Origin: Lachnospiraceae bacterium
Lineage (GTDB): Bacteria; Bacillota; Clostridia; Lachnospirales; Lachnospiraceae
Reading direction: 5' to 3'
Assembly (NCBI GenBank): GCA_017553505.1
Contig: JAFZLD010000018.1
Location: 246,623-310,622, forward strand
DNA: 64,000 nt
The position numbers were made by a program, and so were the translations under genes. The notes under the pieces were generated by a model. It had not been told where the DNA came from, made no database searches, and saw nothing but the letters and a program-made list of their open reading frames with translations. Of this stretch, positions 1 to 7,641 are shown piece after piece; within the stretch, counting starts at the first letter, position 1, and the number at the start of each line of letters is the position of its first letter.

Positions 1-501
1 AATCGCACAATCCACTGCAAGTGCTATCAGCGCCACCACTTCCAGATTATGAATAGAATCAAAGTCGAAAACCTCGGCCACACCCATTATCAAAGGGAAA
101 GCGTGTCTCATGAATACGATAATCGCGGTAGCGAATCCGAGACTGGTGAAAACGCTCGTATAACGCGTTACGTGAAGCGGAAGCCTCGTGTAGTCCCAGT
201 AATAGAACCCGCACACAAGCTCCACAAACTTGCCGAGCACAATCTCGCCGCAGGACACAAACAGGAACAATCCCACAAAATACATAAGGTCCGGCGAATC
301 GTCGGGAAGCCCCATCACCGCATAGCAGGCCACAACTGCGAGCCCGTATCCGAACAGGAAGGGAAGATGCATATTACGATTGTCGATATAGCCTTTGGTA
401 ACCGCAAGCCACGAGTTCTCAATGCAGAAACCGATAAAAGAACACACGACAATCATCGCGCACCAGTCATAAAAACTGTAGTCTCTCAATAACTCCAACA
501 T
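1..501 (-). CDS. Putative ABC-transporter type IV (CmpB-like) membrane protein, C-terminus cut by window edge
   Basis: Reading leftward from 501 gives 167 open codons with no stop before the window edge, so the C-terminus is missing. The ATG (499-501) directly abuts the stop of the upstream phosphatidyltransferase (502-504) and has GAGGTGG five bases before it, so the two are co-transcribed. The product begins MLELLRDYSFYDW and is strongly hydrophobic. The N-terminal pattern FIGFCIENSW, then KGYIDNR, then PFLFGYG resembles family PF06541 (putative ABC-transporter type IV, CmpB), whose members start with a Trp/Glu-containing helix followed by an Asn-Arg turn and a Tyr-Gly motif. Later helices include LMYFVGLFLFVSCGEIVLG. 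The function of the family is poorly defined; only the membrane location is certain here. Confidence 0.65.
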   Translation of the reverse strand, partial: MLELLRDYSFYDWCAMIVVCSFIGFCIENSWLAVTKGYIDNRNMHLPFLFGYGLAVVACYAVMGLPDDSPDLMYFVGLFLFVSCGEIVLGKFVELVCGFYYWDYTRLPLHVTRYTSVFTSLGFATAIIVFMRHAFPLIMGVAEVFDFDSIHNLEVVALIALAVDCAI

Positions 502-1089
502 TTATACCACCTCATTAACTCCGGTCTTCGCAGCCTTGATAAGCGCAAGGTTACGGGTTCCGTACAAAATAAACGAAATAATCATCATCGAAAGTGTTGC
601 AAGTATCATCACTTCTGACAGCGCCTGCGGAATGGTGGTCCAAAGCACATGCGTAAGAAGCAGCACATAAAGAAGAACCGTGGTAGCCTTCCCGTGCCAT
701 AAAGCGCTGTATACCTTGCCGCTTTGCTTGATTATCACAAGTCCCGTGATGCCGCTGAAGAGTTCCTTGACCACAAGAAGCCCGAGCGGAAGCAACATAA
801 GCGGAAATCTGAACACCAGACATATGAGCATTGCACACTGTGTAAGCTTATCCGCTACAGGATCCAAAGCCTTGCCAAGCGCACTCACCATGTTAAAGCG
901 TCTTGCAATAAATCCGTCAATTACGTCCGTCGCACCCGACAAAACGATGAGCCCGGCCGTAAGCACGTACTCGCCCTTGGCAATGTAGAGCCAGATAATC
1001 ACCGGAATCAGCGCCAGCCTGAAGAAAGACAGGACATTCGGAACCGTCAGTATCTTGTTGTAATATTTCCCCTGTTGTACGTCATTCAT
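502..1089 (-). CDS. pgsA: CDP-alcohol phosphatidyltransferase, PgsA-like
   Basis: An integral membrane enzyme that would transfer a phosphatidyl group from CDP-diacylglycerol to an alcohol, most often glycerol-3-phosphate for phosphatidylglycerol synthesis. The signature D-x2-DG-x2-AR-x8-G-x3-D-x3-D is present as DVIDGFIARR followed by GKALDPVADKL, with the catalytic aspartates intact. About 195 residues and several hydrophobic helices fit the family. An in-frame ATG six codons upstream (1107) is possible, but GATGAGG lies eight bases before 1089 while the 1107 start has only a poorly spaced AAAGAG, so 1089 is preferred. It precedes the CmpB-like gene with no gap. Which alcohol is used cannot be told from sequence; the phosphatidylglycerophosphate synthase role is inferred. 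Confidence 0.85.
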   Translation of the reverse strand: MNDVQQGKYYNKILTVPNVLSFFRLALIPVIIWLYIAKGEYVLTAGLIVLSGATDVIDGFIARRFNMVSALGKALDPVADKLTQCAMLICLVFRFPLMLLPLGLLVVKELFSGITGLVIIKQSGKVYSALWHGKATTVLLYVLLLTHVLWTTIPQALSEVMILATLSMMIISFILYGTRNLALIKAAKTGVNEVV

Positions 1090-1142
1090 AATCAATACCT
1101 CATCCATACTCTTTTCATGTTACTGCCATGATAAACCCCGAA

Positions 1143-1181
1143 TATCAACTTATCTTCAACCAAACATCAACAATTGTTGAT
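1143..1181 (-). promoter_or_regulatory. Candidate promoter and palindromic operator upstream of the phosphatidyltransferase
   Basis: A perfect 16-bp palindrome, ATCAACAATTGTTGAT, occupies 1166-1181. On the minus strand its right half supplies TTGATG, a possible -35 box, followed 17 bases on by TGATAT, a weak -10. The half-word ATCAAC recurs at 1144. A palindrome overlapping a -35 box suggests repressor binding; the regulator is unknown and the -10 match is poor. Confidence 0.4.
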
Positions 1182-1204
1182 ATTTCCCATAAACTCCGGC
1201 CAAA

Positions 1205-1233
1205 GAAAAAGCGAAGGCACCCGCCTACGCTTT
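1205..1233 (-). terminator. Rho-independent terminator of the two-component operon
   Basis: On the minus strand the sequence reads AAGCG-T-AGGC, a short loop, then GCCT-T-CGCTT followed by a T run. It lies about 20 bases after the histidine kinase stop codon, as expected for the end of that operon. Confidence 0.75.
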
Positions 1234-1249
1234 GCATTAATCAACATTA

Positions 1250-2269
1250 TTACAACTTAACCGTGAACCTCGCACCGCCCTCGGGAAGATTCTCAGCCGC
1301 CACGCTTCCGTTATGAAGTTCCAGTATCCTCTGAACCAGCGACAGTCCCAAACCGCTACCCTCATGCATACGGGAAGGGTCGGCCTGATAGAACTTATCA
1401 AAAATATGAGACAGCGACTCCGTGGGAATGCCGGGACCCGAATCCTCAATCGTAACAGTAATACTGCCGTTAAGCGAGCAGGCCCGAATTTTTACAAGCC
1501 CACCCACAGGATCAAACTTAATGGCATTGCCGATAAGGTTGTTCCACACATGACTCATCAGCTCTTCGTTGCCGACATAGTTGATTTCCTCGAGGTCTAC
1601 GTCAAACTCTATATTCCTGGCCTCCCATAAAGGCTCCGACGCAATAATGCACTGACGAATCTGTTCATCGAGCGAGAAGCGTTCTTTGGCCGTGGGAAGG
1701 GTCTGATTATCAACCTTAGACAGCAAAAGAACATTTCCGATAAGCCCCGACAATCGCTTGGTATTGTAAAGAATCTTATCGATGCAGTCTTGCTGCTCCG
1801 GCGTAATCGAGTCTGTGTCCTGAAGCAACATCGCGTAGCCCTCGATAGCGCCGATAGGAGTCTTAAACTCATGCGACACGCTAGACACAAAATCGGTCTT
1901 AAGAAGCTCAGTGTTGCGAAGCTCCTGTGTCATCATGTTAAAGTTTTCATAAATATCCTTGACCATCGGGTGCGTGGACGAAGCATCAAGGGTTACGTTA
2001 AAATCCCCCCCGGCAACCTTCTTAAGCGACTTACCGAGCTCCGTCGTGGGATCGAGAAAGCGCGTGCCGATGTAGTTGGAGAGCGAACCGCCGGTGGTAA
2101 GGCCGATTACCAGCACCCACAGAATGGGTGAAATCACCAGCGAATAATCGAAAAACTTGTTAAGCAGCCACAGCAGCGCATACGTACCGCCGATTGACAC
2201 CGCCATGGTGATGATAATGATTATTGTAAATTGAACTCTCAGATTGAATCTGTCTTTTAACTTTTTCAT
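1250..2269 (-). CDS. Sensor histidine kinase (HAMP, HisKA, HATPase)
   Basis: A membrane-bound sensor kinase of 339 residues. Two transmembrane helices (about 13-38 and 44-66) flank almost no extracytoplasmic loop, so it probably senses within or at the membrane. A HAMP-like linker follows, then HisKA with the phospho-accepting His133 in SSVSHEFKTP. The ATPase domain shows the N box NLIGNAIKF, G1 EDSGPGIP, F box FDKFYQ and G2 GSGLGLSLV. The gene overlaps the response regulator by four bases (ATGA), so the pair is translationally coupled. The short sensor loop resembles intramembrane-sensing kinases, but the family usually lacks a HAMP; the stimulus is unknown. Confidence 0.93.
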   Translation of the reverse strand: MKKLKDRFNLRVQFTIIIIITMAVSIGGTYALLWLLNKFFDYSLVISPILWVLVIGLTTGGSLSNYIGTRFLDPTTELGKSLKKVAGGDFNVTLDASSTHPMVKDIYENFNMMTQELRNTELLKTDFVSSVSHEFKTPIGAIEGYAMLLQDTDSITPEQQDCIDKILYNTKRLSGLIGNVLLLSKVDNQTLPTAKERFSLDEQIRQCIIASEPLWEARNIEFDVDLEEINYVGNEELMSHVWNNLIGNAIKFDPVGGLVKIRACSLNGSITVTIEDSGPGIPTESLSHIFDKFYQADPSRMHEGSGLGLSLVQRILELHNGSVAAENLPEGGARFTVKL

Positions 2270-2937
2270 AGTTTCACTACCTTGTAACCCACGCCACGCA
2301 TTGTCACGATGCTTAAATCCTTATTGTCACGGAAACGTTCGCGAAGCCTGTTAATATGCACATCCACCGTATGGGTGTCGGAGTCCGAATCGTAGCCCCA
2401 GATATCGTCCATCAGCTGGCGTCTTGTAAATATCTTGCCGGGATAGGAAGCCATCTTATAAAGCAACATGAATTCTTTCTGCGGGAGAACCTGACTCTCG
2501 CCTGCCTGAGTAACGGTAAAAGAATCACAATCAAGCACCGTTTCGCCGAAGGATAACTTTCGGTCGTTAATCATCTGCGCACGCCTGAGGAGCGCGCCCA
2601 CGCGAAGAATCATCTCGTTGGTATTGATAGGCTTCACCATATAGTCGTCGGTGCCGGATAGGAATCCAAGCCTCATATCGTCAAAAGCATCCTTGGCCGT
2701 AATCATCATGACAGGGATGGAATTGCCCGACTCACGAAGCGCGCGGACCAGTTCGTAACCGTCCATTACAGGCATCATGATGTCCGAAATTATCATATCG
2801 AAATATTCACTGTCCAAAAGCTCGAGCGCTTCCTGCCCATTGCCGGCACCCACCGCATCGTAGCCGTTTTTAATCAAAACGTGCTTAAACAGCGAAAGAA
2901 GTTCTTTGTCATCTTCAACTACCAGAATCTTAAACAT
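2266..2937 (-). CDS. OmpR/PhoB-family response regulator
   Basis: A 223-residue transcription regulator. The receiver domain (1-115) has the acidic pair E8/D9/D10, phospho-accepting Asp52 in IISDIMMP, Thr80 and Lys102 in VKP. The C-terminal winged helix (about 128-223) ends in the classic RLRERF...MRGVGYKV. The start is supported by GAGAGGA eight bases upstream. It is the first gene of the operon with the histidine kinase and would be phosphorylated by it. A promoter must lie in the AT-rich 2938-3060 interval; several TATA-like hexamers occur there on the minus strand but none with a convincing -35 box. Confidence 0.94.
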   Translation of the reverse strand: MFKILVVEDDKELLSLFKHVLIKNGYDAVGAGNGQEALELLDSEYFDMIISDIMMPVMDGYELVRALRESGNSIPVMMITAKDAFDDMRLGFLSGTDDYMVKPINTNEMILRVGALLRRAQMINDRKLSFGETVLDCDSFTVTQAGESQVLPQKEFMLLYKMASYPGKIFTRRQLMDDIWGYDSDSDTHTVDVHINRLRERFRDNKDLSIVTMRGVGYKVVKL

Positions 2938-3067
2938 TTAGTTCCTCTCAAACACAAAATCGGTTAACAAAACCTTTTATAATATACAGTATACACCCAA
3001 TATATTTCATCAGAAATAAAAGCAGGTTCTTTTTAAAAATTTAATAATCCAAACCCGCCTCACAGTA

Positions 3068-3096
3068 TTGATAAAAAATTAACAATCATGTATAAT
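3068..3096 (+). promoter_or_regulatory. Vegetative promoter of the dehydrogenase/flavin reductase operon
   Basis: TTGATA at 3068-3073 and a perfect TATAAT at 3091-3096 are separated by 17 bases. The transcript would start near 3103, giving a leader of about 55 bases ending in AAGGAGGT before the ATG at 3158. Confidence 0.8.
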
Positions 3097-3157
3097 ACAA
3101 AATAGTCAGACAATTTCTGAACTGATTTAAAATTTTACATACAAGGAGGTAAGGGTT

Positions 3158-3946
3158 ATGGATTTAAAATTAAAAGATAAGGTGGTAATGATCACCGGCT
3201 CCACGGGAGGCGTGGGAGAAGCGCTTGTTAAGGCATTTGCTGAAGAAGGCTGTAAACTTGCGATTTCTTCCACCAAGCAGGAGAAGCTTGACAATCTGTT
3301 AAAAGAAGTCAAGATCGATCCCGCCAAGCTTCTTACTTTTGTAGTGGACGTTACTAAGGAAGATCAGGTTAAGAACATGGTCGAGAAGACCGTTGAAAAG
3401 TTCGGTTCTCTTGATGTTCAGGTCAACAACGCAGGTTACGAAGGATTAAGCCTTCCCATCGACAATCAGACGATGGAGAATATAATGAACGTATATAATG
3501 TCAATGTATTCGGACCGATGTTTGGTATGAAGTATGCCATTCAGCAGATGAAGAAGCAGAAGAGCGGCGCTATCGTCAACATCTCTTCCCAGGCTTCCTG
3601 CACCGGTGCGGCTACCATGTCGGCTTACGTTTCTTCCAAGCACGCGGCATTGGGTCTTTCAAAGTGTGCGGCCTTAGAAGTTGCGGAGCTTGGTATTCAC
3701 ATCAACTGTATCGGCCCCGGCCCCATCGACACACCCATGATGACCAAGCTTGAGAAACAGGCTCTCGGCGAGAACGTGTCCAAAGAAGAAGCAATGAAAA
3801 TTTTCGCGGCTTCCTATCCCAACAAGCGTTACGCTAAGCCCTCGGAGGTTGCCGATCTTGCACTTTATCTTGCGAGTGAAAAGTCAAGCCACATCACCGG
3901 TTCCCTCGTAACCATGGACGGCGGTCAGGCTGCCCTCGGAAGATAA
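3158..3946 (+). CDS. Short-chain dehydrogenase/reductase (FabG-like)
   Basis: A 262-residue NAD(P)-dependent oxidoreductase of the classical SDR family. The Rossmann glycine motif TGSTGGVG lies at residues 13-20, the NNAG motif at 90-93, the catalytic serine in NISSQAS (about 143-144) and the YxxxK pair is Tyr157/Lys161. The C-terminus LVTMDGGQAALGR is typical of 3-oxoacyl-ACP-reductase-like SDRs. It has a strong AAGGAGGT site and is followed after 39 bases by the flavin reductase-rubredoxin gene, probably in the same transcript, which hints at a redox role rather than fatty acid synthesis. No fatty acid genes are near. The substrate cannot be inferred. Confidence 0.88.
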   Translation: MDLKLKDKVVMITGSTGGVGEALVKAFAEEGCKLAISSTKQEKLDNLLKEVKIDPAKLLTFVVDVTKEDQVKNMVEKTVEKFGSLDVQVNNAGYEGLSLPIDNQTMENIMNVYNVNVFGPMFGMKYAIQQMKKQKSGAIVNISSQASCTGAATMSAYVSSKHAALGLSKCAALEVAELGIHINCIGPGPIDTPMMTKLEKQALGENVSKEEAMKIFAASYPNKRYAKPSEVADLALYLASEKSSHITGSLVTMDGGQAALGR

Positions 3947-3985
3947 TTTGGGTTAAAAACTATATAAACGTATTAGGAGGTAATT

Positions 3986-4606
3986 ATGGACAACACTGCG
4001 CTCTACAAACTTTCTTACGGTGTATTTATGCTTTCTACAACCGCTGACGGAAAGTCCAACGGATGCATCACCAACACCGCCATTCAGGTAGCTTCCAATC
4101 CTACCAGAATTGCGATTGCCTGCATCAACACCAATTACACCTGCGACCTTATTAAGAAGAGCGGCGTATTTACTTTAAGTCTTCTTGATGAGACCACAAC
4201 CTTCGATCTTATCAAGCATTTCGGTATGCAGTCCGGTCGCGACGTAGATAAGATGGCGGGACAGAATTTAAAGACCGACGCTAAAGGCCTTTACTACCTT
4301 GCAGACCACACCACAGCATTCATCAGCGCAACGGTTGTGGACAGTATGGACCTGGGCAGCCACACGCTCTTTATCGCAACGGTAGATGATGCAGAGCTTA
4401 TAAGCGGCAAGAATCCTCTTACTTACGCAGACTATCAGTCCAAGGTTAAGCCCAAGCCCGCTGCAGCACCGGAGCAGCAGAAGAAAATCGTAGGCTGGCG
4501 TTGTAAAATCTGCGGTTACGTATATCAGGGAGCCGAGCTTCCCGGCAATTATACTTGCCCGGTATGCGGACATCCTGCGGATGATTTTGAACCGATATAT
4601 GAATAA
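3986..4606 (+). CDS. Flavin reductase-like protein fused to rubredoxin (high-molecular-weight rubredoxin type)
   Basis: A 206-residue two-domain electron carrier. Residues 1-150 form an FMN-binding split-barrel flavin reductase domain (NTAIQVASNPTRIAI, then KKSGVFTLSLL). After a Pro/Ala linker (KPKPAAAPEQQ) the C-terminal 40 residues are a rubredoxin with iron ligands in CKICG and CPVCG and the typical GYVYQG. Proteins of this build pass electrons from NADH to flavodiiron oxygen or NO reductases in clostridia. No flavodiiron partner is in the window. AGGAGGT lies seven bases upstream of the start. Confidence 0.93.
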   Translation: MDNTALYKLSYGVFMLSTTADGKSNGCITNTAIQVASNPTRIAIACINTNYTCDLIKKSGVFTLSLLDETTTFDLIKHFGMQSGRDVDKMAGQNLKTDAKGLYYLADHTTAFISATVVDSMDLGSHTLFIATVDDAELISGKNPLTYADYQSKVKPKPAAAPEQQKKIVGWRCKICGYVYQGAELPGNYTCPVCGHPADDFEPIYE

Positions 4607-4618
4607 GTAACACGATTT

Positions 4619-4653
4619 GGTCGGAGGCGATACTTGTCGCCTCCGATTTTTTT
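4619..4653 (+). terminator. Rho-independent terminator
   Basis: TCGGAGGCGA (4621-4630) pairs perfectly with TCGCCTCCGA (4637-4646) across a six-base loop and is followed by seven Ts. It ends the dehydrogenase/rubredoxin operon. Confidence 0.93.
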
Positions 4654-4694
4654 GTGCTAATATGAATTCATACTAATAATTTTGCGAGGCGCTG

Positions 4695-5132
4695 ATGCGA
4701 GTAGACTATGAACAGGTGGCGGAAGCATCCGAGGAATATGCTCTTATCAAAGCCACCGAAATGACGGAAAGCGTGAAGAACGCTATAGATTTACTTATGG
4801 GGACTAACGGGTGCCTTCCCGTAATTAAAGGCGGTTCCAATTTACTTCTTAACAAAACCCGTATTTATTACATTGAATCAGTAGACAAGAAGACCTTTGT
4901 ATATACCAAGGACGAATGCTTTGAATGCAAATACAGGCTCTACGAGCTTGAAGAGATACTCGGAGGGTACTTTGCAAGATGCGCCAAGGCTTCCATTGTG
5001 AACCTTCGCAAGATTCAAAGCATTTGCTCGGACTTTTCGGGCCGTATGGAGGCGGAACTCCTTAACGGAGAGAAACTGATAATTGCGCGCAGCTATGTCA
5101 AAGAGATTAAAAGGAGGCTCGATTTGACATGA
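4695..5132 (+). CDS. LytTR-domain DNA-binding regulator
   Basis: A 145-residue regulator without a receiver domain. The LytTR domain spans about residues 45-145: NKTRIYYIESVDKKTFVYT, then YELEEILGGYFARCAKASIVNLRKI, then GRMEAELLNGEKLIIARSYVKEIKRRL. GAGG lies five bases before the ATG. Its stop overlaps the start of the DUF3021 membrane gene (ATGA). LytTR plus DUF3021 is a recurrent pair in Firmicutes, usually beside an ABC transporter as here; the membrane partner is thought to restrain the DNA-binding protein. A paired direct repeat upstream of the transporter genes (5641-5669) is the likely binding site. Confidence 0.9.
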   Translation: MRVDYEQVAEASEEYALIKATEMTESVKNAIDLLMGTNGCLPVIKGGSNLLLNKTRIYYIESVDKKTFVYTKDECFECKYRLYELEEILGGYFARCAKASIVNLRKIQSICSDFSGRMEAELLNGEKLIIARSYVKEIKRRLDLT

Positions 5133-5560
5133 AGACACTTAAACTTATTCTGTTTCAGGCGGTTTGTATTTCTTTTGGCATACTTGTAATAGTCGGAACC
5201 GGAGGGGTCATTGATCATTTCCTCGGGGAGAACACCATAACTTTTGACTGGTATCAGCCGATTTCTTTTGTCTTCTGCGGCTTCTTGGGAGCCCTTGCGA
5301 CGCTGGTACTTAATGACCTTGATAAGCTCACCATTAAGCAGCTGATTGCCAGAGTAGTGTTCCATTGCCTCCTGCTGTATGCGGCGGTAGCGGTATGCGG
5401 ATATGTGTTTAAGTGGTACAGTAACCTCTACGGCTTTATAGGCGTAAGCCTCGGATTCTTTGTAATCTATGGCTTTGTGTGGCTTGCAACCGGCTACTTT
5501 ACCAAGATGGATGAGAAGGAGATTAACGCAGCTCTTAACGACATTCGCGACGCAGATTAA
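5129..5560 (+). CDS. DUF3021-family membrane protein, partner of the LytTR regulator
   Basis: A 143-residue protein with four predicted transmembrane helices: LILFQAVCISFGILVIVG, PISFVFCGFLGALATLVL, LLLYAAVAVCGYVF and GFIGVSLGFFVIYGFVWLATGYF. Size, topology and position directly behind a lone LytTR gene match DUF3021. These proteins are thought to act as membrane-located modulators of the adjacent regulator. The start codon overlaps the regulator stop by four bases, implying translational coupling and fixed stoichiometry. The signal it senses is not known. Confidence 0.8.
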   Translation: MKTLKLILFQAVCISFGILVIVGTGGVIDHFLGENTITFDWYQPISFVFCGFLGALATLVLNDLDKLTIKQLIARVVFHCLLLYAAVAVCGYVFKWYSNLYGFIGVSLGFFVIYGFVWLATGYFTKMDEKEINAALNDIRDAD

Positions 5561-5587
5561 GCGTTTAAATCAATAGAATCAGTGCGT

Positions 5588-5628
5588 AACAGACCCAATT
5601 CGGTGTGAATACGGGTCTGTTTTTTTTT
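5588..5628 (+). terminator. Rho-independent terminator of the LytTR/DUF3021 operon
   Basis: ACAGACCC (5589-5596) pairs with GGGTCTGT (5613-5620), followed by a run of nine Ts. It separates the regulator pair from the exporter genes, so these need their own promoter. Confidence 0.93.
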
Positions 5629-5639
5629 CTGTTGTATTC

Positions 5640-5710
5640 TGCAACTTAGTAAGGGATTTTTGCAGCTTACGGCAACGCATCTTTCATTATCGGGAGGCAT
5701 CCGATATGAT
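5640..5710 (+). promoter_or_regulatory. Candidate LytTR-activated promoter with two direct repeats
   Basis: GCAACTTA (5641-5648) and GCAGCTTA (5662-5669) are direct repeats whose starts are 21 bases apart, two helical turns, the spacing seen for LytTR regulators such as AgrA and ComE. Twelve bases on is a weak -35 (TTTCAT, 5682-5687) and, 17 bases later, TATGAT (5705-5710). Tandem boxes just upstream of a poor -35 fit activation by the LytTR protein encoded at 4695. The promoter boxes are inferred; the repeats are seen. Confidence 0.6.
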
Positions 5711-5741
5711 GACCGTGACAAGTTAAGAAAGGGAGAAAAAC

Positions 5742-6656
5742 ATGAACGCAATAGAAGTTAAGAACTTACAGAAGAACTACAAAGACTTTCCGGCAGTCAA
5801 AGGGATTTCTTTTGACGTCAAAGAAGGCGAGCTCTTCGCATTCCTCGGAGAAAACGGTGCGGGTAAGTCCACCACAATCAATATGCTATGCACCATCCTT
5901 CAGAAAACCGCCGGCGAAGTTAATATCTGCGGCTACAAGCTCGGAAGCGAGGACGACAAGATAAGAAAGAAAATCGGCGTGGTATTCCAGGGCTCGGTAC
6001 TTGACGAGGTACTCACGGTCAAAGAAAACCTCTACTCAAGAGGCAGCTACTACGGCCTTTCGAAAAAAGAAATCGCCGCAAGAATAGAAGAATTCGACGC
6101 TTCCCTTAACATAAGCGAAATTTTAAACAGACGCTACGGTAAGCTCTCAGGCGGTCAGAGAAGACGGGTTGACATCGTAAGAGCATTAATCCACAGACCC
6201 GAGATTTTATTCCTCGACGAGCCTACCACAGGACTCGATCCCAAGACCAGAAAGCAGGTGTGGGACTACATAAAGGACTTAAACAAGAATCACAAGATGA
6301 CGGTTTTCCTCACCACTCACTACATGGAGGAAACGGATGTGGCCGACAGAGTAATAATACTCGATCACGGGCAGATTCTCTGCGACGACACCCCTGCGAA
6401 CCTTAAGAGCAAGTACTCGGCCAAGCGCCTCATCTGGTACACCGACGAGACACCCGACAACACAATGCTTTTAAAGGGCGCTTTCACAGACGAGAAAGCA
6501 ATTTCTTACGACGGTGACAAGTACATAGTTCAGGACGGCGACGACCTTCTCAAATTTGCTTACGACCACAGAGATAAGGTTAAAGACTTTGAAATCTTAA
6601 AGGGTTCCATGGACGACGTATTCTTGAACTTAACAGGAAGGGAGATTGAGAAATAA
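5742..6656 (+). CDS. ABC transporter ATP-binding protein (ABC-2 type exporter)
   Basis: A 304-residue ATPase with Walker A GENGAGKST (36-44), signature LSGGQRRR, Walker B EILFLDEPTTGLD and H-loop LTTHYMEE. It belongs to the DrrA/NatA-like group that pairs with ABC-2 permeases to export antibiotics, lipids or peptides. A region of about 90 residues after the nucleotide-binding domain is usual for this group. Its stop (TAA) overlaps the permease start by one base. The substrate is unknown; LytTR/DUF3021-linked exporters are often connected with bacteriocin or membrane-stress responses. Confidence 0.93.
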   Translation: MNAIEVKNLQKNYKDFPAVKGISFDVKEGELFAFLGENGAGKSTTINMLCTILQKTAGEVNICGYKLGSEDDKIRKKIGVVFQGSVLDEVLTVKENLYSRGSYYGLSKKEIAARIEEFDASLNISEILNRRYGKLSGGQRRRVDIVRALIHRPEILFLDEPTTGLDPKTRKQVWDYIKDLNKNHKMTVFLTTHYMEETDVADRVIILDHGQILCDDTPANLKSKYSAKRLIWYTDETPDNTMLLKGAFTDEKAISYDGDKYIVQDGDDLLKFAYDHRDKVKDFEILKGSMDDVFLNLTGREIEK

Positions 6657-7567
6657 TGAGAGGATTTTTCGGTATTATCAAAAGAAACATGTCTGTATAC
6701 TTTAAAGACATTCACGCAGTTATTTTTTCACTGCTTACATCGATTATCGTGTTTGTGCTGTACTTGCTTTTTATCAAAGGCACATTTGTAAACAGCTTAA
6801 CAGAGGCGTCCAAGGGACTTGAAAGCTTCATAACATCAGGCGATATCGAGATGTTTGCCAACGGCTTCCTGCTTACAGGTATCATGGGTTCTGCACTCAT
6901 TACGATTTCATATAGCTGCGCAAGTATCTTTGTCAAGGACAGAGAGACAAGAGTTGAAGACGATGTGCTCACTACTCCCATCAGACGCGCACAGATTGCG
7001 GCTTCCTACTACGCATCATCATCAATTTGCTCATTTATTATGACCTCAATCATCTTTACCGTAGGCTTACTCATGATTAAGGCTAACGGCGACATTTACA
7101 TGACTGCCAAGGATGTGGCTTGTGCATACGGATTGGTATTTCTCGGTTCCGTTTCCGCAACTGCTTTCTTCATGGTAGTGGTTACATTTTTTAAAAGCGT
7201 ATCCGCAAGCTCTGCTTTTTACGGCATCCTGTCTGCGGCTTCCGGTTTCGTAATCGGCGCTTATATTCCGATTTCCGAGTTCTCAGTAGGCGTTAAGACG
7301 TTTTGTAACATATTCCCCGCGAGCCACGTAACCGTAATGCTCAGAAACGTAATGCTTAACGGAATTCTGAATCGTATGAACGAGAAGATTGCCGGTCTTG
7401 ATAACGGCGCTTTCGTGGACGCGGTCAAAGAAGCCTTCACATTTCAGGCAACTCTCGGTGAAAAGGCATTTTCTTTTGCTAACTCGGGCGTGTATGTAGC
7501 GATTATCGCGGCAGTATGCAGTGTAGTGTGCATGGTAATCTACTCCAAGAACTACAAGAGAGTCTAG
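6656..7567 (+). CDS. ABC-2 type transporter permease
   Basis: A 303-residue membrane protein with six hydrophobic segments: AVIFSLLTSIIVFVLYLLFI near the N-terminus, a helix around SALITISYSCAS, SICSFIMTSIIFTVGLLMI, ACAYGLVFLGSVSATAFFMVVV, FYGILSAASGFVIGAYIPIS and a last helix VAIIAAVCSVVCMVIYS. The motif FVKDRETRVEDDVLTTPI after the second helix and GAYIPISEFSVG later are hallmarks of ABC2_membrane permeases. It starts within the stop of the ATPase gene (TAATG), so the two subunits form one exporter. An intergenic gap with its own promoter follows. Confidence 0.93.
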   Translation: MRGFFGIIKRNMSVYFKDIHAVIFSLLTSIIVFVLYLLFIKGTFVNSLTEASKGLESFITSGDIEMFANGFLLTGIMGSALITISYSCASIFVKDRETRVEDDVLTTPIRRAQIAASYYASSSICSFIMTSIIFTVGLLMIKANGDIYMTAKDVACAYGLVFLGSVSATAFFMVVVTFFKSVSASSAFYGILSAASGFVIGAYIPISEFSVGVKTFCNIFPASHVTVMLRNVMLNGILNRMNEKIAGLDNGAFVDAVKEAFTFQATLGEKAFSFANSGVYVAIIAAVCSVVCMVIYSKNYKRV

Positions 7568-7571
7568 GCTG

Positions 7572-7600
7572 TTGACATTCTACCTCACAATTGGTTTAAT
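7572..7600 (+). promoter_or_regulatory. Vegetative promoter of the C39-like peptidase gene
   Basis: A perfect TTGACA (7572-7577) and TTTAAT (7595-7600) are 17 bases apart. Transcription would begin near 7607, about 35 bases before the ATG at 7642. Confidence 0.72.
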
Positions 7601-7641
7601 ATTATTCTAAAGAGAAATTAGGATATGTGTGAGGAAACAGT

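Noticed and set aside
49-492. 147-codon plus-strand frame at the left edge
   Set aside because: It is antisense to the CmpB-like membrane gene, has no ribosome site, and its composition (many His, Arg, Lys) is that of a shadow frame.
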